Shown here piece by piece: positions 28,184 through 35,947 of a stretch of 64,000 nucleotides of DNA (its first letter is position 1; the number at the start of each line of letters is the position of its first letter). A model generated the notes under the pieces. That model did no database searches, was not told where the DNA came from, and saw nothing but the letters and a program-made list of their open reading frames with translations. Made by a program: the position numbers and the translations under genes. The DNA comes from Lachnospiraceae bacterium (GTDB lineage Bacteria > Bacillota_A > Clostridia > Lachnospirales > Lachnospiraceae), in contig SFGN01000002.1 in the NCBI GenBank assembly GCA_004556565.1, forward strand, positions 65,874 through 129,873. The letters are read 5' to 3'.

Positions 28184-29221
28184 ATGAAAAAAGGATTCCG
28201 GAATTTTTTGTTTGCTGCTGCGTTTATGCTGACAGCCATACTGGCAGCAGGGTTTCAGTCAGAGGCGGCAGGCAGACTTTCTGTCACGATGATGCCGCAG
28301 ACAGAGGTGACGGCGGGAAAAACAGCGGTTTTTGAGATTGTTGTCTACAATGGTACGAATGAAGAATATGATCCGGGTACATTGGGCGTGATTCTTCAGA
28401 TGTTTATAGGCGGAAATATGGAAGGGACAACCGACTGGACATGGAGCGGAGATGACTTTACTTACAGCACAGTGGAAGAACAGCAGACGATTGCCGTCAA
28501 TCAAAAGCTGCTTGCGGCAGGAGAATCTCTGACAACAACCGTAACGGGAATGATGCCTTCAGCATGGAAAACGGATGGAACAAGTGCTTTTGAGGCGATA
28601 CTTGACGATGAGAGTGATGGGACAGCAAAATGTGCAGATATTGCGTATTATATGCCTCTTCCTTATAAAGATGCATCTGTGGCAGACTGGTATTTTAACT
28701 CGGTCGCCTGTATGTATCAGACAGGAATCATGACCGGTAAGTCAACTGACACATTTGCTCCCGGAGAGAAAATTGTCCGCGGACAGTTCGCAACTATGCT
28801 CTGGAGGCTGGCTGCTCCGGAAAGTGAGACGCCATATGATTCAAGCAGATTTAAAGATGTCCCTAACAACCAGTTCTTTACGGTTCCGGTTATGTGGGCA
28901 AGCACAAACAATATTATTACGGGATATACGGACAGCGGACGTTTTGGCCCCGGAGATGCGATCAACAGAGAACAGATTGCCGTGATGATGTATAGGTATG
29001 CAAAATTTGCAGGATACGATGTAAGTGCCAGAGGCAATCTTGCAGATTTCCCGGATGGCTCGAAGGTTACTCCATACGCACAGGAAGCAATGAGCTGGGC
29101 TGTCGGTTCAGAACTTATTTCCGGTGACGGCAGCGGAAGGCTCAACCCACAGGGAACTGCCGTACGTGCAGAAGCGGCGGCAATTTTCACGAGATTTTTG
29201 TATCAGTTTTATCTGGAGTAA
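28184..29221 (+). CDS. Small SLH-domain surface protein
   Basis: The 345-aa secreted protein has a signal peptide (to about residue 29, ending SEAAG), then one all-beta domain of about 125 residues that looks like an Ig-like or CARDB-type fold (TAGKTAVFEIVVYNGT), then three SLH domains (about 160-345). It has no catalytic motif; a structural or ligand-binding surface role is likely. AGGAGG precedes the ATG. It lies 80 bp after the glucosaminidase gene with no terminator in between. Confidence 0.8.
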   Translation: MKKGFRNFLFAAAFMLTAILAAGFQSEAAGRLSVTMMPQTEVTAGKTAVFEIVVYNGTNEEYDPGTLGVILQMFIGGNMEGTTDWTWSGDDFTYSTVEEQQTIAVNQKLLAAGESLTTTVTGMMPSAWKTDGTSAFEAILDDESDGTAKCADIAYYMPLPYKDASVADWYFNSVACMYQTGIMTGKSTDTFAPGEKIVRGQFATMLWRLAAPESETPYDSSRFKDVPNNQFFTVPVMWASTNNIITGYTDSGRFGPGDAINREQIAVMMYRYAKFAGYDVSARGNLADFPDGSKVTPYAQEAMSWAVGSELISGDGSGRLNPQGTAVRAEAAAIFTRFLYQFYLE

Positions 29222-29272
29222 CAGCAGAAATATTAAATAGAGCAAAGCTCTAAAAGTGGACGAAAGAGGAGT

Positions 29273-31288
29273 ATGTATAATCATAGAATCAGGCATAAGT
29301 GTACAAAAAAATCAATGAGAAAACAGGCAGTGTCACTGTTCCTTATATTGGCGATCGCTCCCGGTACGGGAATTGACGTCCGGGCGGCAGAGACAGTAAA
29401 CAAAACTGATGTATTGCAGTGGGAACAGGCAGCCGGAAGGATAAGCTCTTCTGAGGCGGCATATGTCGATGGTGAGATTCTTGTCCTTTGTAAAGGAGAT
29501 ATTTCTGAAGAGGAAATACAGATGCTGGCTGAAAAGCAGGGCGGAGATAATCCGGAAATTATTTCTCAGACAGAATCTGCTGTCATTTTATCGATTGATG
29601 TTCCGGAATCTGTGTCAGTGAAGGATGTGGTTTCCGGATACATAGAGGAAGAAAACGTGCTGGCGGCGACTCCTGATTATGAGATAGAGCTTTTTGAGGA
29701 ACTTGATGAAGAAACGCACCTTCCTTCGGCAAAGAACACCGGGGCAAATGATGAGTTTTTTGATAAACAGAAATATCTGAAACAGACGGATGCCCTGCGC
29801 GCATGGGAGATATTGAAGGCCGTTCCTCATAAAAAAGTGAAGGTGGCGGTGCTCGACACAGGAGCGGATATTGCACATCCGGATCTGAAAAATGTCATTA
29901 ATACCGGCGAAAGCTGTGAGTTACTGGATGAGGTAGGAACGTTTGGCCCGCTTCTTGGTGACGGATATATAAAAGGAACTTTAAGTGAAACCGGCGGCGG
30001 GCACGGAACACATGTCAGCGGGCTGATTGCCGCGGAAGCAAATAACGGAATAGGGATTGCCGGGGCGGGAAGTGCCGGGGACAATTCCATTATCGACCTG
30101 ATGGTCGTGGATATTTTTTCAAAAGATACGAAAACTTCTTTGAAATATCTGATTGAGGGCATGGAATATGCAAAAGAGCACGGGGCAAAAATCCTGAATC
30201 TTAGTCTTGGTATGAAATATAATTCTTTTGACGATACCATGCTGAAAGCAGAATGTGATGCACTTGCTCAGGAAGGAATGATCATCATATGTGCGGCAGG
30301 AAATTATGCACTTGCCGATTCCGGAGAGCTTAGTGTTGTGCCTTCCGACTATAACAGTACGATCAGTGTGATTGCGGTTGATGAGAATAATTCCAGAAAT
30401 TCTTCCTCCTGTTATGGGCTGCTGAAGGATATTTCCGCTCCGGGGAAAGATATTTACAGCACAAAAAAGGATGGGGAATATGGTGTGATGAGCGGTACTT
30501 CAATGGCGGCACCCCAGGTCACAGCCGCAGCCGCCCTGGTCTGTTCTGTTTTCCCGGATGTGACAGTGAACGAAATGAAAGATATTCTCCATAATTCTGC
30601 GACAGACATCGGCATTTTTGGATTTGACACAGAGACGGCGGCCGGCCTTTTGAATATGCGGAAAATGTTAGAGGAAGTGACCGGTGACATATGGCTTACA
30701 TCGGAGCTTCCCTATACAGATATGTCAGAAAACGAATGGTTCCGCGAGAGTGCTGCCTATCTGTATCAGTATGGTATCATGACCGGTCTGGATGAAAAGA
30801 TATTCGGCGGAACAGAAACAATCAAAAGAGCCCAGTTTGCGGTTATGCTGTACCGGTTTGAAGGAGAGCCGGACACTATCCGGACAGACAGCATCCCGGA
30901 AAACGAAGGCACATCCGAATCCTGGATATTTCCTGATGTCCCAGAAGGAGAATTCTATACAAAAGCTGTGAAGTGGGCGGCATCAGCGGGAATTGTCAGG
31001 GGGTATGAGGACGGATATTTCGGTCCGGCAGATGAGATCACGCGGGAACAGATAGCGGTCATGCTGTATCGTTATGCAGAATATAAACACTATACTGCAG
31101 CAGTCAATGGAGATATCATGCAGTTTGCGGATTATGATTTAATAACGGAATTTGCCCGGAATGCAATGGAGTGGGCAGTCGGTTGTGAAATTATAAAAGG
31201 GAACGGAGAAGGATTGCTGACGCCCCGGGGCATGGCAAACCGTGCGGAATGCGCGGCTATGATTCAGAGATTTATGAAAAGATACTAA
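29273..31288 (+). CDS. SLH-anchored subtilisin-family serine protease
   Basis: The 671-aa protein has a signal peptide, a propeptide of about 130 residues, and an S8 peptidase domain (about 165-470) with the triad Asp195 (AVLDTGAD), His244 (GGGHGTHVSG) and Ser408 (SGTSMAAPQ), plus oxyanion Asn342 in CAAGN. Three SLH domains occupy about 480-671; the second is enlarged by a Ser/Glu-rich insertion near 540. The Shine-Dalgarno AGGAG is unusually close to ATG 29,273; a later Met (residue 15) also gives a good signal peptide. It may process surface or secreted proteins, possibly its SLH neighbours. Confidence 0.9.
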   Translation: MYNHRIRHKCTKKSMRKQAVSLFLILAIAPGTGIDVRAAETVNKTDVLQWEQAAGRISSSEAAYVDGEILVLCKGDISEEEIQMLAEKQGGDNPEIISQTESAVILSIDVPESVSVKDVVSGYIEEENVLAATPDYEIELFEELDEETHLPSAKNTGANDEFFDKQKYLKQTDALRAWEILKAVPHKKVKVAVLDTGADIAHPDLKNVINTGESCELLDEVGTFGPLLGDGYIKGTLSETGGGHGTHVSGLIAAEANNGIGIAGAGSAGDNSIIDLMVVDIFSKDTKTSLKYLIEGMEYAKEHGAKILNLSLGMKYNSFDDTMLKAECDALAQEGMIIICAAGNYALADSGELSVVPSDYNSTISVIAVDENNSRNSSSCYGLLKDISAPGKDIYSTKKDGEYGVMSGTSMAAPQVTAAAALVCSVFPDVTVNEMKDILHNSATDIGIFGFDTETAAGLLNMRKMLEEVTGDIWLTSELPYTDMSENEWFRESAAYLYQYGIMTGLDEKIFGGTETIKRAQFAVMLYRFEGEPDTIRTDSIPENEGTSESWIFPDVPEGEFYTKAVKWAASAGIVRGYEDGYFGPADEITREQIAVMLYRYAEYKHYTAAVNGDIMQFADYDLITEFARNAMEWAVGCEIIKGNGEGLLTPRGMANRAECAAMIQRFMKRY

Positions 31289-31542
31289 TGTATTGATCAC
31301 TTAGTGATTCAACCTTAATACCGTACTGTTTTGGTAAAGCAGAGCAACGAAGTGTTATTAAAGGTGGATTATACCGGATGATGAGCAGAGCTGGGGTGAT
31401 GAGGAGAGTCAGAAGGATGATCAGGAAAATAATGAATTCTGAAGAAACATAATCGGACGAATCCTGATGAAGATGAAAGTGACAAGAGTTTAATATAAGA
31501 GGGGGAGAAAATTTAGATAAGAGATAAGGAGAGTACAAGCGT
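31289..31542 (+). other. Intergenic spacer before GH25 gene
   Basis: It contains a second copy of the 17-nt string found at 12,883 (here 31,363-31,379) followed by a purine-rich stretch. No gene, terminator or promoter is convincing. Confidence 0.3.
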
Positions 31543-33003
31543 ATGAAAATAATAATAAAGAAAGTGATTTCAGTTTTACTTGCCATTTCGGCTGTCCTTA
31601 CACAGAGCAGCATGGTGATGGCAATGGAGGAAACAGTGATGTCGGTTCAGACATCGGTACAGGAAGAAACAGTTGGATTTTCCGATGAGGGGAGACAGGG
31701 GGAAAACAGCTGGAGATATGAGGATGGAAATATTATAGATATGGAAGAAGAGGACGGCGAAATCCGGATACAGTCCTCGGATTTGAACCTTACTCTCCGG
31801 GGAATTGATGTCAGTGAGCATAATAGTGTGGGAAAACCCGGCACACCGCAGTATCAGCCGATCGACTGGGAAAAAGTAAAGGCTTCCGGAATTGATTTTG
31901 TAATCCTGCGCTGCGGATATGGTTCTAACTATACCATGCAGGATGATGAGGACTGGGAATATAATGTGTCAGAATGTGAAAGGCTGGGAATTCCATACGG
32001 AGTATACCTGTATTCATATGCAGAAAGCAATAAGGATGCATTAAGTGAAGCACATCATGTACTTCGATTGATAAAAGACCGTAATTTATCTTATCCGGTA
32101 TATTTTGATATGGAAGAGAGCAGAATGCTGGATGATGACCTGGCAGAAATTGCGACAACCTTCTGCAACGAAATTATTAATGCAGGTTATCCGGTAGGCG
32201 TTTATGCAAATCTGAACTGGTGGAACAATTACCTGACTGATCCATGTTTTCTGAACTGGCACCGATGGGTGGCTCAGTACAATACCACCTGTGACTATAA
32301 AGGAATTTATGGAATGTGGCAGAACACATCCAAAGGAACAGTCGACGGAATCGAAGGCAATGTAGATATGAACTATCTGATCGGTTATCCTGCAGATCAC
32401 GGCGAAAAAGGCAATTATTCCTATTCGGATGTCCGGATGGGAGACTGGTTCCGGCGAGCTGCGCTTTATGCTGCAAGTGAGGGAATCATGACAGGGCTTT
32501 CCGAAGGGATTTTCGGCCCTGATGACAAATTATACAGGGCACAGTTCGCAACTATTTTATACCGGATGTCAGGCTCACCGGAAGTGGAATATCAGGCAAA
32601 ATTTCCTGATGTTCCTGACGGTCAATTTTATTCCGATGCGGTCATATGGGCGAGCAGCGATTCTGTAGGTGTCATCACAGGATACACATCGACCGGCTGT
32701 TTCGGACCTGGCGATTTAATCACACGTGAGCAGATGGTGGTTATGATTTACCGTTACGCTAATTATTTGAAAAAGCCTACGACAGTCAGAGCAGATTTGA
32801 GTGGATTTTCAGATGCCGATGATGTAAATGATTATGCTTTGGAAGCAATGCAATGGGCTGTGGCACGAGGGCTGATACAAGGCGATAACGGCAGAATAAA
32901 TCCGCAGGGAAATGCAAACCGTGCTGAATGTGCAACAATTATCATGCGGTTTATTGACGGGATTAACCGTCCGGAAGTCAAAGAGAATGAGACCGGAGCT
33001 TGA
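31543..33003 (+). CDS. SLH-anchored GH25 lysozyme
   Basis: The 486-aa protein has a signal peptide (to about residue 28), an acidic linker, a GH25 muramidase domain (about 83-285) and three SLH domains (about 295-475). Active-site residues expected of the family are present: Asp89 in GIDVSEHN, and Asp189/Glu191 in PVYFDMEE. It cuts the MurNAc-GlcNAc bond and, with the glucosaminidase upstream, gives two complementary wall-cleaving activities on the same anchor. AAGGAG lies upstream of ATG 31,543. The tail after the SLH modules stops at a TGA, beyond which the same frame continues as a D/E-T-G repeat. Confidence 0.92.
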   Translation: MKIIIKKVISVLLAISAVLTQSSMVMAMEETVMSVQTSVQEETVGFSDEGRQGENSWRYEDGNIIDMEEEDGEIRIQSSDLNLTLRGIDVSEHNSVGKPGTPQYQPIDWEKVKASGIDFVILRCGYGSNYTMQDDEDWEYNVSECERLGIPYGVYLYSYAESNKDALSEAHHVLRLIKDRNLSYPVYFDMEESRMLDDDLAEIATTFCNEIINAGYPVGVYANLNWWNNYLTDPCFLNWHRWVAQYNTTCDYKGIYGMWQNTSKGTVDGIEGNVDMNYLIGYPADHGEKGNYSYSDVRMGDWFRRAALYAASEGIMTGLSEGIFGPDDKLYRAQFATILYRMSGSPEVEYQAKFPDVPDGQFYSDAVIWASSDSVGVITGYTSTGCFGPGDLITREQMVVMIYRYANYLKKPTTVRADLSGFSDADDVNDYALEAMQWAVARGLIQGDNGRINPQGNANRAECATIIMRFIDGINRPEVKENETGA

Positions 33004-33114
33004 GATGAAACCGAAACCGGAGATGAAACAGGAGCCGGGGACTAAACCGAACAAAACTAAGATTTAAATATTGAAAAACGTCCTGTAATAGTAGTGAAGA
33101 AAGTGTTAAATAAA

Positions 33115-33525
33115 ATGAAAGAGTCAAAAATGAAAAAACTGATTGGACAGATTATACGGTTCGGTGTGGTAGGCGGAAGTGCCTTTGTCATTGATTATCT
33201 TATTATGATAGCTCTGACCGAGTTGTTTGGGGTTAATTATCTGATATCCAGCATGATATCATTTTGCGTATCTGTTGTATATAATTATATACTGAGCGTC
33301 ACCTGGGTATTCCGGGTTTCCGGGGAACGAAATAAAACACAGGATTTAACCGTGTTCATGGTCTTGAGTGTAATAGGGCTGGGGATAAATCAGCTAATTA
33401 TGTGGCTGGCAGTGGATAAACTTCATATTTTCTATATGATTTCTAAAATCGGTGCCACAGCCGTAGTAATGGTTTATAACTTCATCACAAGAAAAATATT
33501 TCTGGAGAACAAAAAAATAATATAA
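33115..33525 (+). CDS. GtrA-like membrane protein
   Basis: The 136-aa protein has four transmembrane helices and the GtrA-family opening IRFGVVGGSAFVIDYLIM. GtrA proteins are thought to assist flipping or positioning of polyprenyl-phosphate sugars for glycan modification. The start is uncertain: a GTG at 33,094, ATG 33,115 and ATG 33,130 are all in frame and none has a strong ribosome binding site. It may serve the GtrB-like transferase at 7,713, although the two are 25 kb apart. Confidence 0.82.
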   Translation: MKESKMKKLIGQIIRFGVVGGSAFVIDYLIMIALTELFGVNYLISSMISFCVSVVYNYILSVTWVFRVSGERNKTQDLTVFMVLSVIGLGINQLIMWLAVDKLHIFYMISKIGATAVVMVYNFITRKIFLENKKII

Positions 33526-33584
33526 AACAGCAAATGCTCTGTCCGGATAGAATTATATCCGGGCAGGGCATTTTAATTGCTGTT
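33526..33584. terminator. Terminator shared by convergent gtrA-like and cotJC genes
   Basis: An AACAGCAA/TTGCTGTT outer stem encloses an AAATGC...GCATTT hairpin with a TCCGGATA/TATCCGG part. It lies between convergent genes and is followed by T-rich sequence. Confidence 0.75.
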
Positions 33585-33682
33585 AATCAGGCAAGGTCTT
33601 CGGACGGCAATTCTGCAGGCTATGCACTGGGAGTACCATATGCCATATCCGGATTGCCGCAGAAATCATCGGTTATACTCTG

Positions 33683-34279
33683 CTATTTATCAAATTCGGG
33701 GTTAAAGGCATAGAAGTTTCTGCTGTCCAGATTGTCCTGTACGATACGGATAGCTTCACCGAAACGCTGATAATGGACGATTTCCCGTGCTCTTAAGAAA
33801 CGGATCGGTTCGCAGACTTCCGGGTCTTTTACAAGACGCAGAATATTGTCATATGTGGTGCGCGCCTTTTGTTCTGCTGCAAGATCTTCATGCAGATCGG
33901 TAATAGGGTCTCCTTTTGACTGGAAATAAGTCGCTGTCCAGGGTGATCCGCCCGCCGACTGCGGCCAGAGTGCCAGTGTGTGGTCGACATAATATTTGTC
34001 AAAACCTGATTTCTCCAGTTCCTCAGGGGAAAGATTACGCGTAAGCTGATGGACGATCGCACATATAATCTCCATATGCGCGAGCTCTTCTGTCCCGATA
34101 TCAGTCAACGTCCCTGTTACTTCTTTGTAGGGCATAGTATATCTTTGGGAAAGATAACGCATGGAAGCTGCCAGTTCGCCGTCAGGTCCGCCGAACTGCG
34201 AGATGATGACCTGCGCCATTTTTGGATTGGTCTGTGTGATTTTTACCGGGTACTGCAATCTTTTTTCATAATTCCACAT
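33683..34279 (-). CDS. cotJC: Spore coat protein CotJC, manganese-catalase family
   Basis: The 198-aa ferritin-like protein opens MWNYEKRLQYPV and carries the di-metal ligands typical of the family: the Glu in GGPDGELAASMRY, the EELAHME helix, the DLAAEQKAR helix with Glu, and EIVHYQRFGEA with its His. CotJC is a Mn-catalase relative in the spore coat or inter-coat layer. It is the third gene of cotJABC and is separated from cotJB by 3 nt, so the two are surely co-translated. Confidence 0.95.
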   Translation of the reverse strand: MWNYEKRLQYPVKITQTNPKMAQVIISQFGGPDGELAASMRYLSQRYTMPYKEVTGTLTDIGTEELAHMEIICAIVHQLTRNLSPEELEKSGFDKYYVDHTLALWPQSAGGSPWTATYFQSKGDPITDLHEDLAAEQKARTTYDNILRLVKDPEVCEPIRFLRAREIVHYQRFGEAIRIVQDNLDSRNFYAFNPEFDK

Positions 34280-34282
34280 ATG

Positions 34283-34552
34283 TCAGCATCCCCCTTCCTG
34301 CCATGGCCATGGCTCATCAATCCAGTCCCATTTATTAGAACAAGAATATACAGCAGTATCGACGGTCAGGGGACCGTAAAGTCTGGCATACTCTCTCAAC
34401 GCTTCATTCCTCTGTTTGCTGTATTCCTGAAAATAAGCAAGTGCTTCATCATCCCACGGATGTGTATTAAGATATAATTTTACATCATCTACAGCGAAAC
34501 TTACTTCGTTGATCCGATTCAGCAGTTCTTTTCTGCCTGGATGTTCATTCAT
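34283..34552 (-). CDS. cotJB: Spore coat protein CotJB
   Basis: An 89-aa protein of normal CotJB length, read from the ATG whose first base is at 34,552. That start overlaps the cotJA stop codon (ATGA), and AAAGGGGG lies 10 nt upstream. Recognisable features are VDDVKLYLNTHPWDDEAL, EYSKQRNEALREYA and the C-terminal tryptophan-rich WDWIDEPWPWQ. It acts with CotJA and CotJC in spore coat assembly. Confidence 0.93.
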   Translation of the reverse strand: MNEHPGRKELLNRINEVSFAVDDVKLYLNTHPWDDEALAYFQEYSKQRNEALREYARLYGPLTVDTAVYSCSNKWDWIDEPWPWQEGGC

Positions 34553-34908
34553 CGGCAAAAGCCCCCTTTCCATAGAAACGGTTTGTTTAGTTCTTTGAAA
34601 ATAGTTCCACATCTGAATCCTTGTTCAATATCGTAAATATCACGCCAGTTTTGCCACGGCACATATGCCATCGCTGCCGGAAGGCTGGCCAATGGGTCAC
34701 TCATATGGGGGGTGCGTGGTCGGTTTTCCCTGCAGGAACAGGTATTGCTTTCAGAATTTCCGCAGGGTGCAGAAGAACGTTCTGAAGACAGGTGGGCCGT
34801 ATTATAATGCGGACGTTCCGATGATGACCGTGAAGAATTGCAGGAAGAACGCTGAGGATAACCCATTCCTGGTCTGGAATAGCGGGAATTGTTCTGATAA
34901 GTTGCCAA
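34549..34908 (-). CDS. cotJA: Spore coat associated protein CotJA
   Basis: The 119-aa protein starts at a TTG, with AAAGGAG 10 nt upstream. The C-terminal 50 residues are the CotJA core (MAYVPWQNW, FRCGTIFKELNKPF). The first 65 residues are a Ser/Arg/Asn-rich low-complexity extension with three Cys, which many CotJA proteins have in shorter form. It ends 4 nt inside cotJB. Confidence 0.9.
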   Translation of the reverse strand: MATYQNNSRYSRPGMGYPQRSSCNSSRSSSERPHYNTAHLSSERSSAPCGNSESNTCSCRENRPRTPHMSDPLASLPAAMAYVPWQNWRDIYDIEQGFRCGTIFKELNKPFLWKGGFCR

Positions 34909-34943
34909 TTTACAGCAGCTCCTTTCATTATTGTTTCTGATAT

Positions 34944-34970
34944 TATGGTATGGGAAAAAATGAAAAATGT
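34944..34970 (-). promoter_or_regulatory. Candidate sporulation (SigE/SigK-type) promoter of cotJABC
   Basis: On the minus strand, AC, 16 bp and CATACCATA match the SigK pattern (AC, then CATANNNTA) and also the SigE -10 form. It lies about 36 bp before the cotJA start. Mother-cell control of cotJ is known in Bacillus. Confidence 0.5.
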
Positions 34971-35011
34971 TCTATATTATAAAAGACAAGAGAGATTTTA
35001 TTCGCAAATAA

Positions 35012-35048
35012 AACCGTGCTGTAAACTTAATTATAGCACGGTTATTTG
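35012..35048. terminator. Hairpin terminator, best oriented for the minus strand
   Basis: AACCGTGCT/AGCACGGTT stem with flanking complementary TAA/TTA. On the minus strand it is followed by TTTTATTT. It insulates the cotJ promoter region. Confidence 0.55.
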
Positions 35049-35098
35049 ACAATCATTCGCATAAATTATTGCTGTCAGTTTTGTGTGTATAAAAAATA

Positions 35099-35446
35099 TT
35101 GATCCTTTATTTTGAAAGATATATGGAAATTATATCCATTAAGTATGAAAAATTGAAAATCGCACCATGCCGCAGCTATGGCTCAGTCATATCAAATGAT
35201 ATGGTCATTGCAGGACATAATTATACACGGCACTTCGGGACACTGAACAATTTAAAAATAGGTGATGCGGTTATCTTTACAGATATGAACGGAGTCCGGT
35301 ATCCTTATCAGGTAGAGGAAGTTTTAACACTGGAGCCTACTGCTGTTGAAGAAATGCAGAACAGTGGCTGGAATCTGACTTTGTATACATGTACATTAAG
35401 CGGTTAGCTCCGACTGACTGTCCGCTGCAGCAGGAACAGCAAATAA
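35099..35446 (+). pseudogene. Decayed sortase, 5'-truncated with in-frame TAG
   Basis: The frame encodes the catalytic half of a sortase: LKIAPCRSYGS, the catalytic His in VIAGHNYTRHFG, LKIGDAVIFTD and the catalytic Cys in LTLYTCTLSG. A TAG at 35,405-35,407 interrupts it. In the same frame directly after the stop comes LRLTVRC, which matches the sortase strand carrying the catalytic Arg (R-x-T-V-R-C). The N-terminal membrane anchor and roughly the first 100 residues are absent. It is therefore a remnant, unless a suppressor is involved. A MITE-like repeat begins 66 bp downstream. Confidence 0.85.
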
Positions 35447-35511
35447 TTCCTGCATACATACCTTGTGCAGAACGTGATGTTCAGAAGCATATGAAATTAA
35501 TAAAAAATTAT

Positions 35512-35674
35512 GTAACAGTTCAGCACGCGCCATTCGCAAAACGCACCTCCGGTGCTCCCTCGCTGCTTTGCAGCTATTTTTGCAAATTTTCGGGCGCTAA
35601 GTCCATAATCGAAGCGGTGTGCTCTTTCATGCAAGCATGATTCGCACACCTTTTCGATTATGGCTGAACTGTTA
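35512..35674 (+). mobile_element. MITE-like repeat, copy B (subfamily 1)
   Basis: 163 bp from GTAACAGTTCAGC to GCTGAACTGTTA, with all the internal stems of the family. Flanks AAAAATTAT and AAAAATCAT could be a slightly decayed target duplication. Confidence 0.85.
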
Positions 35675-35698
35675 AAAAATCATATTGTAAAAACATAA

Positions 35699-35736
35699 AT
35701 AAAAGCCTGATTCCGGTTCGGAAACAGGCTTTTTCC
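35699..35736 (-). terminator. Terminator of the tRNA-Pro transcript
   Basis: AAAAGCCTG/CAGGCTTTT stem. On the minus strand it directly follows the tRNA 3' end and is trailed by a T-rich tract. Confidence 0.75.
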
Positions 35737-35742
35737 TTCAAG

Positions 35743-35817
35743 TCGGGGTAACAGGATTCGAACCTGCGACCTCGCGGCCCCCAGCCGCGCGCTCTAACCA
35801 AACTGAGCCATACCCCG
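35743..35817 (-). tRNA. tRNA-Pro (GGG anticodon)
   Basis: The minus strand folds into a complete 75-nt cloverleaf: acceptor CGGGGTA/TACCCCG, D-stem GCTC/GAGC, anticodon stem CGCGG/CCGCG with loop CTGGGGG (anticodon GGG), T-stem GCAGG/CCTGT with loop TTCGAAT, and discriminator A. CCA is not encoded. It decodes CCC (and CCU by wobble). Confidence 0.95.
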
Positions 35818-35829
35818 TCAACAGATACT

Positions 35830-35857
35830 ATTATACCAAATTATCATGAAAAGTAAA
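35830..35857 (-). promoter_or_regulatory. Promoter of tRNA-Pro
   Basis: On the minus strand TTTACT, a 16-bp spacer and TGG-TATAAT (extended -10) lie 12 bp before the tRNA. Confidence 0.6.
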
Positions 35858-35866
35858 TGAAAAAAG

Positions 35867-35895
35867 TTGTTTTTATACAAGAAAAAAGATATAAT
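35867..35895 (+). promoter_or_regulatory. Promoter of asparagine synthase gene
   Basis: TTGTTT (35,867-35,872), 17-bp spacer, TATAAT (35,890-35,895). Confidence 0.7.
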
Positions 35896-35947
35896 ACTGG
35901 GTATGCTATTGGAAACAAAGCTGAATTACTGAAAGAGGAGAATGAGT

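Noticed and set aside
26004..33003. Prophage lysis module (lysozyme, glucosaminidase)
   Set aside because: Both hydrolases have signal peptides and SLH anchors, and no phage structural, integrase or holin genes are present.
35046..35051. TTGACA as a promoter for the sortase remnant
   Set aside because: No acceptable -10 hexamer at 16-18 bp.
35389..35640. 83-codon open frame downstream of the sortase remnant
   Set aside because: It runs from the remnant into the MITE in another frame; the coding appearance is accidental. Other MITE copies give similar spurious frames.
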